Below are positions 53,881 to 61,584 of a stretch of DNA of 64,000 bases, in pieces (positions within the stretch are counted from its first letter, which is position 1; each line of letters starts with the position of its first letter). Made by a program: the position numbers and the translations under genes. The stretch is from assembly GCA_900470805.1 (NCBI GenBank), contig UCCA01000022.1, positions 1 to 64,000 on the forward strand, read 5' to 3'. The notes under the pieces were generated by a model. The model ran no database searches, was not told the DNA's origin, and saw only the letters and a program-made list of their open reading frames with translations. The DNA comes from Hyphomicrobiales bacterium (GTDB taxonomy: Bacteria > Pseudomonadota > Alphaproteobacteria > Rhizobiales > Rhizobiaceae).

Positions 53881-54002
53881 TGCGGTTTCCCGAGAGGAAG
53901 GGACGAAGACGAAACCCACCACTTTTTTCACAAAGCCTATTGCATTCATCCAGATGACCCTTTAGAGAACCGCTCACGCCAGCGGAACACACCGCTGCAG
54001 AC

Positions 54003-54079
54003 GCACCCGTAGCTCAGCTGGATAGAGCACCAGACTACGAATCTGGGGGTCAGGAGTTCGAATCTCTTCGGGTGCGCCA
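54003..54079 (+). tRNA. tRNA-Arg (anticodon ACG)
   Basis: Acceptor gcacccg (54003-54009) pairs with cgggtgc (54069-54075); the gene ends with encoded CCA (54077-54079). The anticodon loop ctacgaa between ccaga and tctgg gives ACG, and the T-arm has gttcgaatc. ACG is read as inosine after TadA action. Confidence 0.95.
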
Positions 54080-54278
54080 TTTCCTTCTCAGAAATTTATG
54101 ACACGTTTATTACTGCCTAAGGCAGGGTGTCGCTGCATGGCGCATTGATCGCGGCTGCACAGGTTCAAGCTTTCCTCCCCCCCCCCACACACTAGCCTCG
54201 CACAATGTTGCCGCGCGATGGTCGCCTCGACATGCCCTCGAGGCAGGTAATGCCGTGGCGCGAGGCCGGAGAGACGTG

Positions 54279-54605
54279 ATGTTGGGGATTGTGGTTCGGG
54301 TCTTGGCGTTCTCGGCGTCGGTTGCGGTACTGGCCGGCTGCGTCGATCATGCCAACGCGCCCTTGATGTATCCGGTGAACACGCTGGATCCGCCGCTCAA
54401 TCCGCCCGGCATCGCTCACAACATCTGTGTTGCCGACGGCAACACCATGTACGGCGAATCGCGCAGGCAGTCCGAAATGCGCGCGCAGATGGCGCGTTCT
54501 CCGATCGATCCCGCCAGCGAAGAGGCTGCGGCGAGGGGCGCCGCCCGCCGCCAGTATGTCGCCTGCCTCTCTAGCCAGGGCTACCGCGCCGTCTACGACC
54601 GCTGA
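54279..54605 (+). CDS. Small lipoprotein of unknown function
   Basis: A 108-residue protein with a lipoprotein signal peptide (lipobox LAGC at about residues 18-21). The mature part has no recognised domain and contains two further Cys (NICVAD, YVACLSS), perhaps a disulphide. ggagag upstream supports the ATG at 54279. Confidence 0.6.
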   Translation: MLGIVVRVLAFSASVAVLAGCVDHANAPLMYPVNTLDPPLNPPGIAHNICVADGNTMYGESRRQSEMRAQMARSPIDPASEEAAARGAARRQYVACLSSQGYRAVYDR

Positions 54606-54746
54606 CCTCTCTTTTCGGGGGCACGGACAGTCGCGCAATCACGCCCAATCGCCTGCAATCACGACTGCAGGAGGTCGCGTGCAGGCGCGGAACTTTGCAA
54701 GCCAGAACGGCATTTTCCTCATGTGAATCCTGAAGGAGGGTTTATC

Positions 54747-55109
54747 ATGAAAATGTCGCGTTATATCTCATCCGCAATTCCTCTCGGTGCGCTGCTCGCC
54801 GTGTCGATCTTCGCGCCGGTTCAGGCGGCGCCCGCCCAGTCGTCTTTGCCTGAAGCGTCCGTCGTCGAGATGGCGCAGGCGCGGGCCGGCTACTGGCACG
54901 GCTATCACGGCTCCCGCGTCGAGCATCCCGGTATGCGCCGTCATTCCGATGGCTATTGGTATCCGGACGCCGCCTTCGGCGTCGATCGCCAGACGACAGG
55001 GTCGATCAGCGCCGCGCCCGTGCAGCCGATGCACCGTCAGACCTACTGCCAGGGCACATTCGGCGGCACCAACGGTGACGGCTCCATGCCGTGCGGCGAT
55101 GGCTGGTGA
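54747..55109 (+). CDS. Small secreted protein rich in His/Tyr/Gly
   Basis: A 120-residue protein with a signal peptide (about 1-28, VQAAPA) and a short mature part with GYWHGYHGSRVEHPGMRRHS and two Cys near the C-terminus. No known domain; proteins like it are common in rhizobia. ggaggg stands 7 nt before the ATG at 54747. Confidence 0.65.
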   Translation: MKMSRYISSAIPLGALLAVSIFAPVQAAPAQSSLPEASVVEMAQARAGYWHGYHGSRVEHPGMRRHSDGYWYPDAAFGVDRQTTGSISAAPVQPMHRQTYCQGTFGGTNGDGSMPCGDGW

Positions 55110-55116
55110 TATCTCC

Positions 55117-55150
55117 TGCTGGGACGGCGGCATCGGTCGCCGTCCCAGCA
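55117..55150 (+). terminator. Perfect hairpin after the small secreted-protein gene
   Basis: tgctgggacggc (55117-55128) and gccgtcccagca (55139-55150), 12 bp perfect, 10-base loop. The following T tract is poor. Confidence 0.55.
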
Positions 55151-55370
55151 ACTGAAATTTGGTGCGATGACTCCACACATAAACGCCGCGCCTGACGTCT
55201 TTGGCACATCAGCTGCGGATGAATTGCTCAATGTTTGACCCGTCTGGCGCTTTTATGTGCATAGATGCGATAGAGCGGCAGCATGCAGCTCGGAAGTCAT
55301 GCGAAAAACGCATTGCTGCGTTGCGACATTCTCCCTATTCCTGATCGAAACCATGGGCTATCTATGCGCT

Positions 55371-55486
55371 CGAAGGCAGCGCACTCCTCCTCCCAGCGCT
55401 CCTTCATCGGACTGACAACACTCCTCCTCCCAGTTGTCAGTCAGGATCAAGAGCCCGGTGCACCTCCTCCCGCACCGGGCTCTTTT
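55371..55486 (+). ncRNA. Trans-acting sRNA of the alpha-r14/NfeR1 type
   Basis: Three successive hairpins, each displaying a CCUCCUCC (anti-Shine-Dalgarno) loop: agcgc/gcgct (55378-55400), ctgacaac/gttgtcag (55412-55440) and aagagcccggtgc/gcaccgggctctt (55449-55484). The last is an intrinsic terminator with a T-run. This is the architecture of the alpha-r14 family (S. meliloti NfeR1/Smr14C2), sRNAs that pair with ribosome-binding sites of many ABC-transporter mRNAs. The 5' end is set near 55371 by the family length of about 120 bases and a possible -10 (ctatct, 55358-55363); no good -35 is visible. Confidence 0.85.
55449..55486 (+). terminator. Terminator of the alpha-r14-type sRNA
   Basis: A 13-bp perfect stem with a 10-base loop (acctcctccc) and TTTT at 55483-55486. 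The loop carries the third CCUCCUCC motif, so the terminator is part of the functional RNA. Confidence 0.88.
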
Positions 55487-55509
55487 CCATTCTGGACCCC
55501 TGCGAAATG

Positions 55510-55893
55510 TCAGTTGCCGATTCTCGCCACGCCCGTCTGGCCGTTGTCGCGTGTCCATTTCACCTTGCCCGGACCGGCGGTCTCGAGCTCGAAGCACATC
55601 GGCGCGCCGTCGTACCATGTGTGGAATTTCTGGCAGAGCCGGTTGGCATCGATCCACCATTTGCCCTCGTCCTCGGGCTTGAAGAACTTGCCGAGGCCGA
55701 TCGCCTGGCCGCTGCCATCGACCATGCCCGAGGTGTGATAGTTGAGCGGCAGCTCGCCGCCGAGCGGCGTGGCGAGGTAGATGGTCCGGCCGATGATATC
55801 GCGGCGTATCTCGTCCTCGGCAAGCGCGCCCGCCGCCGCCAGGGACGGTGAGAGCAGGAGGATCGAAAGCAGGACGCCGGGCAAAGCCTTCAT
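55510..55893 (-). CDS. Secreted protein of unknown function (DUF995-like)
   Basis: A 127-residue protein with a signal peptide (about 1-24) and a short mature part (YHTSGMVDGSGQAIGLGKFF, WWIDANRLCQKFHTWYDG, with two Cys likely forming a disulphide). It resembles DUF995-type proteins of Rhizobiaceae. It is convergent with the sRNA. Function unknown. Confidence 0.65.
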   Translation of the reverse strand: MKALPGVLLSILLLSPSLAAAGALAEDEIRRDIIGRTIYLATPLGGELPLNYHTSGMVDGSGQAIGLGKFFKPEDEGKWWIDANRLCQKFHTWYDGAPMCFELETAGPGKVKWTRDNGQTGVARIGN

Positions 55894-56079
55894 GGCGGAT
55901 GGTCCTTTGTTGCAAACTTCGTTGCGATAAACGTCGCTGGCATCAGGAAAGTTTCACCACTCCGCATCCGACGCTGAAACGCGTTGCGGCGGATCAAAAT
56001 TCTGATGGAACCGTTCGATATTCTGATATATCACAACTGAAGCCGGTGGCCTGTTTCGCCACCGTGATTGGGCGGTGGC

Positions 56080-57339
56080 ATGATGGTTGAAAAGAGCAAG
56101 AAGACGAAGACGGTCGCCGTTGTCGGCGCGGGTGTGATCGGCGCGGCGATTGCGCTGGAACTGCAGCGACGCGGCCTGCAGGTGACGCTGATCGACAAGG
56201 GCGAGCCCGGGCGCGGCACCTCTTATGGCAACATGGCCAGTATCGCGCTGGATTTCGCGGCGGGTTCCGGCCCCAGTACATGGCGCAAGATCCCACGCTG
56301 GCTGCTCGATCCGGAAGGCCCCGTCTGGCTTCGTCCTGCCTACGCGCTGAAGATGGCGCCCTGGTTCCTCCGCTTCATCGCCGCCGGCCGCCCGTCGCGG
56401 CTGCGCGAGATCGAGGATGCCGGCATGAGCCTCTCCAACCCGGCGCTGGGCGATTTCCGTACCATGCTGGCCTCGATCGACGCGTCAGACCTGATGACCG
56501 ACGAAGGCTGCCTGGCGATCTACGAGACCGAGGCGGAATTTGCCGCCGATCGGGGTCGCATGGATTTCATGCGCCGCTACGGTTTCGATTTCGACGTGCT
56601 CGGCGGCGGCGACATCAGAGCGCTGGAGCCCGCCCTGTCGCCATCGATCGCCAAGGCGGTTCTGCTGCCCAACAACAAGACGATCCGCGATCCCTATCGG
56701 CTGGTCGTCAGGCTTGCGGATGCCGCGCGCGGCCTCGGCGCCAGCTTCGTCTCCGGTGCGGTGCGCAATGTAGAAAAGAGCGGCGACGGCACGTCCGTCG
56801 TCCTGCTTGAAAGCGGCGAGCGTCTGACTGTCGATACAGTCGTGCTTGCCGCCGGCGTCCACACCCGTTATCTCGCCGAAAAGCTTGGCGAGCCGATCCC
56901 GCTTGAGACCGAGCGCGGCTATCACACGCAGATCATGCAGCCCGGCGTCTCGATGCGCTATTCGGTGATCTGGCCGCATCGCGCCTTCATGATCACGCCG
57001 ACGGCTGGCGGCATTCGCGTCGGCGGCAATGTCGAGCTTGCGGGTCTCGACGCGGAACCCGATTTTCGCCGCGCCCGCGTGCTCGTCCGTCATGCCCAGC
57101 GGGCTGTTCCGGGCCTGAAGGTGGAAGAATCGAGCGAATGGATGGGCCACCGCCCGGCATTGCCCGACACGATCCCGATCATCTCGCCATCCTCGAAGAT
57201 GCCAGGCGTCTGGTATGCGACCGGTCACGGCCATCTCGGTCTGACCTATTGCGCCACGACCGCGCAGCTGGTCGCCGACATGGTGACGGGACGCAAGCCC
57301 GCCGTCGATCTGGCGCCGTTCCGCATCGATCGCTATTAA
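56080..57339 (+). CDS. FAD-dependent D-amino-acid oxidoreductase (DadA/HypO-like)
   Basis: A 419-residue flavoprotein with N-terminal FAD-binding motif VAVVGAGVIGAAIALEL, then GTSYGNMAS and the C-terminal GHGHLGLTYCATTA. It belongs to the DadA group. Next to a proline-racemase-family gene it is likely to oxidise cis-4-hydroxy-D-proline or D-proline, like S. meliloti HypO. Start at 56080 or 56083; the ATG pair is preceded by gggcggtgg. Confidence 0.85.
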   Translation: MMVEKSKKTKTVAVVGAGVIGAAIALELQRRGLQVTLIDKGEPGRGTSYGNMASIALDFAAGSGPSTWRKIPRWLLDPEGPVWLRPAYALKMAPWFLRFIAAGRPSRLREIEDAGMSLSNPALGDFRTMLASIDASDLMTDEGCLAIYETEAEFAADRGRMDFMRRYGFDFDVLGGGDIRALEPALSPSIAKAVLLPNNKTIRDPYRLVVRLADAARGLGASFVSGAVRNVEKSGDGTSVVLLESGERLTVDTVVLAAGVHTRYLAEKLGEPIPLETERGYHTQIMQPGVSMRYSVIWPHRAFMITPTAGGIRVGGNVELAGLDAEPDFRRARVLVRHAQRAVPGLKVEESSEWMGHRPALPDTIPIISPSSKMPGVWYATGHGHLGLTYCATTAQLVADMVTGRKPAVDLAPFRIDRY

Positions 57340-57396
57340 GAAGACAGTGGCCAGGCGCGCCTTCGCGCCATCAGCCAAGCGTGATTGGAGAAGCCG

Positions 57397-58434
57397 ATGA
57401 GATGGAAACGCACGATCCAGTTGCTGGATGTCCATGCCGAAGGTGAAATCGGGAAGGTCGCGATCGGCGGCGTGCCGAAGATCCCCGGCGATACCGTGGC
57501 CGAACAGCTCCACTGGCTGAACACCGATCCGAAGGGCCAGGAGCTTCGCCGCTTTCTCTGCCTCGAGCCGCGCGGCGCCCCGATCGGCTCCGTCAACCTG
57601 CTGCTGCCGCCGAAGCATCCGGATGCCGACGCCGCCTTCATCATCCTGCAGCCCGATCAGGCGCATGCGAGCTCCGGCTCGAACTCGATCTGCGTTACCA
57701 CGGCGCTGCTCGAATCCGGCATCGTCGAGATGCAGGAGCCGGAAACCATCGTGACGCTCGAAACCGCCGCCGGCCTCGTCAAGGCGACGGCCACCTGCCG
57801 CGACGGTCGCTGCGAAAAGGTCAAGCTCACCATGGTGCCGTCCTTCGTGCACGAGCTTGATGTCGAGATCGACACGGCGCAGTGGGGCAAGATCAAGGTC
57901 GATATCTGCTATGGCGGTATCTTCTATGGTCTGGTCGATGTCGGCCAGATCGGCCTGAAGATCGAGAAGGCCAATGCGGCGGCGCTGGTTCAGGCCGGCA
58001 TGGTGCTGAAGGAGCAGATCAACCGCAGCATGAATGTGGTCCACCCGGAGATCCCTGCCATTTCAGGCGTCGCCTATGTGATGTTCCGCGATCTGGAAGC
58101 CGATGGCACAGTGCGCACCTGCACCACCATGTGGCCCGGCCGCGCCGATCGCTCGCCCTGCGGCACAGGCAATTCCGCCAATCTCGCGACGTTGCACGCG
58201 CGCGGAAAGGCGAAGGTCGGCGATGTCTTCAAGTCGCGCTCCATCATCGATTCGGAATTCGAGGTTGGTTTGCTGGCCGAAACCACGGTGGCCGGCCGCC
58301 CGGCCATCATCCCGACGATATCAGGTCGCGGCTTCACTTTCGGCCTGTCGCAGGTGGCGCTCGATCCGTTCGATCCGCATCCCGGCGGTTTTGCCCTGAC
58401 TGACGTCTGGGGCCCGCTGGCGGGCGAGATCTGA
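57397..58434 (+). CDS. Proline racemase-family enzyme (Ser/Cys type)
   Basis: A 345-residue protein of the proline racemase/hydroxyproline epimerase superfamily. The first active-site position, Cys in racemases, is Ser here (ASSGSNSICV); the second keeps Cys (DRSPCGTGNSAN). Ser/Cys members are reported to act on 4-hydroxyproline (epimerisation) and on 3-hydroxyproline rather than proline. With the FAD enzyme it makes a two-gene module. ggag is 7 nt before the ATG at 57397. Confidence 0.85.
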   Translation: MRWKRTIQLLDVHAEGEIGKVAIGGVPKIPGDTVAEQLHWLNTDPKGQELRRFLCLEPRGAPIGSVNLLLPPKHPDADAAFIILQPDQAHASSGSNSICVTTALLESGIVEMQEPETIVTLETAAGLVKATATCRDGRCEKVKLTMVPSFVHELDVEIDTAQWGKIKVDICYGGIFYGLVDVGQIGLKIEKANAAALVQAGMVLKEQINRSMNVVHPEIPAISGVAYVMFRDLEADGTVRTCTTMWPGRADRSPCGTGNSANLATLHARGKAKVGDVFKSRSIIDSEFEVGLLAETTVAGRPAIIPTISGRGFTFGLSQVALDPFDPHPGGFALTDVWGPLAGEI

Positions 58435-58444
58435 TCGCTCTCTT

Positions 58445-58921
58445 TTAGTAGGGAAACGGGTCGACCTGGGCTTTGCGCGTGTCGCCGGCTTTGCCTGGGT
58501 GGATCACGCCTTTGCGTAGGATGATGTTGGCATAGAGGCGCGGCTCGCTGGTCTGGATAAGCGCATGCGCGGCCTTCACGCGTGCGTAGAAATCCGGCCC
58601 GACCAGCGGCACGACCTGCCGGTGCGGCTCGTAATGCGCGCAGCAGTCGATCATCTCCTCGTGCACTGGGTCGAGCTTGTCGCGCTCGCCCTTCACGGTC
58701 GCGCGGAAGATCGCCTCCGGCACGAATTCGTCGATTGGCAGCACACTCAGCACCGCGTCCAGAACCGGAATGATGCCATGACCATCGAGCCGGATCAGCC
58801 GCCGCGCGTCCTCCAGCCCCGGATAGTTGCCGTCGACGATGGCGATCTCGTCGCCGTGGCCCATGGCGCGCAGCGTCGACAGCAGCTCCGGGCTCAGCAG
58901 CGGGTTAAGTCCCTTCAGCAT
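58445..58921 (-). CDS. RbsD/FucU-family sugar mutarotase
   Basis: A 158-residue protein of the RbsD/FucU family (MGHGDEIAIVDGNYPG, then the C-terminal ETSEPRLYANIILRKG-like block TSEPRLYANIILRKG). These enzymes interconvert sugar anomers, preparing them for kinases. It overlaps frcR by 17 bases and has aaggagg before its ATG. A partner for the frc system is inferred. Confidence 0.85.
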   Translation of the reverse strand: MLKGLNPLLSPELLSTLRAMGHGDEIAIVDGNYPGLEDARRLIRLDGHGIIPVLDAVLSVLPIDEFVPEAIFRATVKGERDKLDPVHEEMIDCCAHYEPHRQVVPLVGPDFYARVKAAHALIQTSEPRLYANIILRKGVIHPGKAGDTRKAQVDPFPY

Positions 58922-60152
58922 TCTCGACCTCCTTGAAGAGTACGTTCTGGTCCGTGAGATAGCGCGCGAAGATCGGCAGGCTGGCGCCGCCGATGGCGCG
59001 GGCATGCGCGCCCACCGCGCCTTCGATGATATCGGGCATGACGACGCCCTGCAGGTCGAGCTTGTCGGCTTCGTAAATGGTTGCCTGCACCAGCCGCTCG
59101 CGCACCCAGGCGGGAAAGCCGCCATCGATGACGGCGGCGCTGAAGTCGATGATCGAGGCCGCCGCCACGATCCCCTGCGCCAGCGCTTTGGCGGCGTCTT
59201 GGATCCACAGTTCCAGCGGCTCGCCGAAATCGATCCAGTCGTCGGCGGAATACCACAGCGGCTCCGGATCGATGCCGCGCTCGCGCAGCATGTTCTCGAG
59301 CACGAAGATCGAGGCGACCTCCAGCAGCTGTAGCGTCTCGCCGTTCTTGCCGCGCACCGGTAAGGGGCCGATGGCGCCAGCGGTGCCGGTGCGCCCGGAA
59401 AAGATCGCCGAGTTGAGGACAATGCCGCCACCGATGAACGAACCGATGAAGAAATAGACAAAATCCGGATGCTGCGGGCCGATGCCGAACACCAGTTCGG
59501 CACCGCAGGCACTGGTCGCGTCGTTCTGCAGATAGACGGGGTAGGGGACGGTGGCCGCGACTTCCGCATGCAGGTCGAAATCCCGCCACACGTCCATCGC
59601 GCCCTTCGGTGAACCGACCTCTTCTTCCCAGTTCCACAATTCGAACGGCGCGGCGATGCCGAGCCCGGCGATCCGGTCGCGCTCCTTCGGATCGAGCCTG
59701 CTCTCAAGCTCCTGAATGCCTGTTACGATGAAATTGAGGAAGACGTCGGGGAGGGGATAGGCATAGGTCACGTGCAGCTGCATGCGGATCTTGCCGACGA
59801 AATCCATCAGCACCAGATCGGCGCTGCGCCGCCCCATCTTCACGCCGAACGAGTAGACCGCATCGGGATTGAGCCGCATCGGCACCGATGGCTGACCGAC
59901 CCGACCGCGAATCGGTTCGCCCCGCGACAGCAGCCCTTCCTTCTCCAGAACCCGCATGATCACCGACACCGTCTGCGCCGAAAGGCCGGTGCGGCGTGCG
60001 ATATCCGCCTTCGACTGGGCGCCGTGAAGACGCACCAGCGACAGCACCAATCTTTCGTTGTAAGCGCGGACCCGGACCTGGTTCGCGCCGCCGGCCGGAC
60101 TGCCGCTCGGCTGCTGGGCCGGCATGTGAACCGGACCTCTGATGGACGACAT
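58905..60152 (-). CDS. frcR: ROK-family transcriptional regulator FrcR
   Basis: A 415-residue repressor: N-terminal winged helix (SLVRLHGAQSKADIARRTGL, SAQTVSVIMRVLEKEGLLSR) and a ROK domain (GLGIAAPF, NDATSACGAELVFG, GGIVLN). Divergent from frcB, as with S. meliloti frcR. It should control the frc operon in response to a sugar or sugar phosphate. gggaggag precedes the start. Confidence 0.88.
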   Translation of the reverse strand: MSSIRGPVHMPAQQPSGSPAGGANQVRVRAYNERLVLSLVRLHGAQSKADIARRTGLSAQTVSVIMRVLEKEGLLSRGEPIRGRVGQPSVPMRLNPDAVYSFGVKMGRRSADLVLMDFVGKIRMQLHVTYAYPLPDVFLNFIVTGIQELESRLDPKERDRIAGLGIAAPFELWNWEEEVGSPKGAMDVWRDFDLHAEVAATVPYPVYLQNDATSACGAELVFGIGPQHPDFVYFFIGSFIGGGIVLNSAIFSGRTGTAGAIGPLPVRGKNGETLQLLEVASIFVLENMLRERGIDPEPLWYSADDWIDFGEPLELWIQDAAKALAQGIVAAASIIDFSAAVIDGGFPAWVRERLVQATIYEADKLDLQGVVMPDIIEGAVGAHARAIGGASLPIFARYLTDQNVLFKEVENAEGT

Positions 60153-60236
60153 TGGCCACTCCTCCCTGTGATCGGCCTATGCGTTATTTTCCGTGAGCAT
60201 GCCACAAGGAATTAATAATTCAATTGGATTTATTTA

Positions 60237-60265
60237 TTGACAAGCGAAATTCTTTCCCTCTTAAT
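60237..60265 (+). promoter_or_regulatory. Candidate frcB promoter
   Basis: ttgaca (60237-60242) and cttaat (60260-60265), 17 bases apart: an excellent sigma-70-type match in the AT-rich divergent gap with frcR. The transcript would have a leader of about 115 bases. Nearby AT-rich palindrome-like stretches (60209-60235) could be FrcR operators. Confidence 0.6.
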
Positions 60266-60387
60266 TAGCATCGTGAACAGCACGAAACGGCTTGGAGGAA
60301 GCCATCGGCGACATTCGAAGGCGGCGTTCGTGCTCGTCAATTCCGGTCATGCCATGGGGCGGGTCGGCTACACTCTGGGAGGAGTAC

Positions 60388-61413
60388 ATGAAGACATCAG
60401 TGATTTCGGCGGCTGTTGCCGCGCTGGCTCTCGGCGTCGCCTTTTCGGCGCCTGCACAGGCCGCGGACGTATCCGCCTGCCTCATCACCAAGACCGACAC
60501 CAACCCCTTCTTCGTCAAGATGAAGGAAGGCGCGACCGCCAAGGCCAAGGAACTCGGCGTCACGCTGAAGTCCTATGCCGGCAAGATCGATGGTGACTCT
60601 GAAAGCCAGGTTGCCGCGATCGAAAGCTGCATCGCCGATGGCGCCAAGGGCATCCTGATCGCCGCATCGGACACCAAGGGCATCGTTCCCGCCGTCAAGA
60701 AGGCCCGCGATGCCGGCCTGCTGGTCATCGCGCTCGACACCCCGCTGGAGCCGGCTGATGCCGCTGACGCCACCTTCGCCACCGACAACCTGCTCGCCGG
60801 CAAGCTGATCGGCCAGTGGGCCAAGGAAACGCTGGGCGACAAGGCCAAGGACGCCAAGGTCGGCTTCCTCGACCTCACACCGTCGCAGCCTTCCGTCGAC
60901 GTCCTGCGCGACCAGGGCTTCATGATGGGCTTCGGCATCGACCCCAAGGACCCGAACAAGATCGGTGACGAGGACGACGCCCGCATCGTTGGCCACGACG
61001 TCACCAATGGCAACGAGGAAGGCGGCCGCAAGGCCATGGAAAACCTTCTCCAGAAGGATCCTGGCATCAACGTCATCCACACGATCAACGAGCCTGCCGC
61101 CGTCGGTGCCTATCAGGCGCTGAAGGCCGTAGGCATGGAAAAGAACGTGCTCATCGTCTCGGTTGACGGCGGTTGCCCTGGCGTCAAGTCGGTTGCCGAT
61201 GGCGTTATCGGCGCCACCTCGCAGCAGTATCCGCTGATGATGGCCGCACTCGGCGTCGAGGCGATCAAGAAGTTCGCCGATGGCGGCGAAAAGCCGAAGC
61301 CGACCGAAGGCAAGTCCTTCTTCGACACCGGCGTCTCGCTCGTCACCGACAAGCCGGTCTCCGGCGTCAAGTCGATCGACGTCAAGGAAGGCACTGCCAA
61401 GTGCTGGGGCTAA
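60388..61413 (+). CDS. frcB: Fructose/ribose/mannose ABC transporter substrate-binding protein FrcB
   Basis: A 341-residue periplasmic binding protein of the RbsB/sugar type with a signal peptide (about 1-25, ending PAQAAD). The mature start DVSACLITKTDTNPFFVKM and the rest fit FrcB of S. meliloti as I remember it. It binds fructose (and related sugars) for FrcCA. The first gene of the operon; gggaggag precedes the ATG. Confidence 0.92.
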   Translation: MKTSVISAAVAALALGVAFSAPAQAADVSACLITKTDTNPFFVKMKEGATAKAKELGVTLKSYAGKIDGDSESQVAAIESCIADGAKGILIAASDTKGIVPAVKKARDAGLLVIALDTPLEPADAADATFATDNLLAGKLIGQWAKETLGDKAKDAKVGFLDLTPSQPSVDVLRDQGFMMGFGIDPKDPNKIGDEDDARIVGHDVTNGNEEGGRKAMENLLQKDPGINVIHTINEPAAVGAYQALKAVGMEKNVLIVSVDGGCPGVKSVADGVIGATSQQYPLMMAALGVEAIKKFADGGEKPKPTEGKSFFDTGVSLVTDKPVSGVKSIDVKEGTAKCWG

Positions 61414-61449
61414 GCCCTTCCATCTAGCGTGAATGCCTGAAGTAAATGG

Positions 61450-61475
61450 CGGTCGGGGAATGTCCTCCCCGGCCG
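61450..61475 (+). promoter_or_regulatory. Intercistronic hairpin frcB-frcC
   Basis: cggtcgggga (61450-61459) pairs with tccccggccg (61466-61475), 10 bp with one G-U and a 6-base loop, no T-run. Such hairpins after binding-protein genes typically protect the mRNA 3' end and raise their expression over the permease. Confidence 0.55.
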
Positions 61476-61584
61476 CGTTCCCAACGACCATTAGCTGCTG
61501 CCCCAGAAACCGGCATGTGAAGACCGGAGCAACATGGGCGCTGGCTTTCCGCGCGCGGTTCGGCGCGAAAGCGGAGGAGGAACA

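Noticed and set aside
54177..54186. Run of ten C as a phase-variation tract
   Set aside because: It lies in an untranslated gap about 90 bases before the lipoprotein gene, not between promoter boxes that I can identify; it may also be a sequencing-sensitive homopolymer.
54003..56079. Genomic-island attachment at tRNA-Arg
   Set aside because: No integrase and no second copy of the tRNA 3' end was found in the window.
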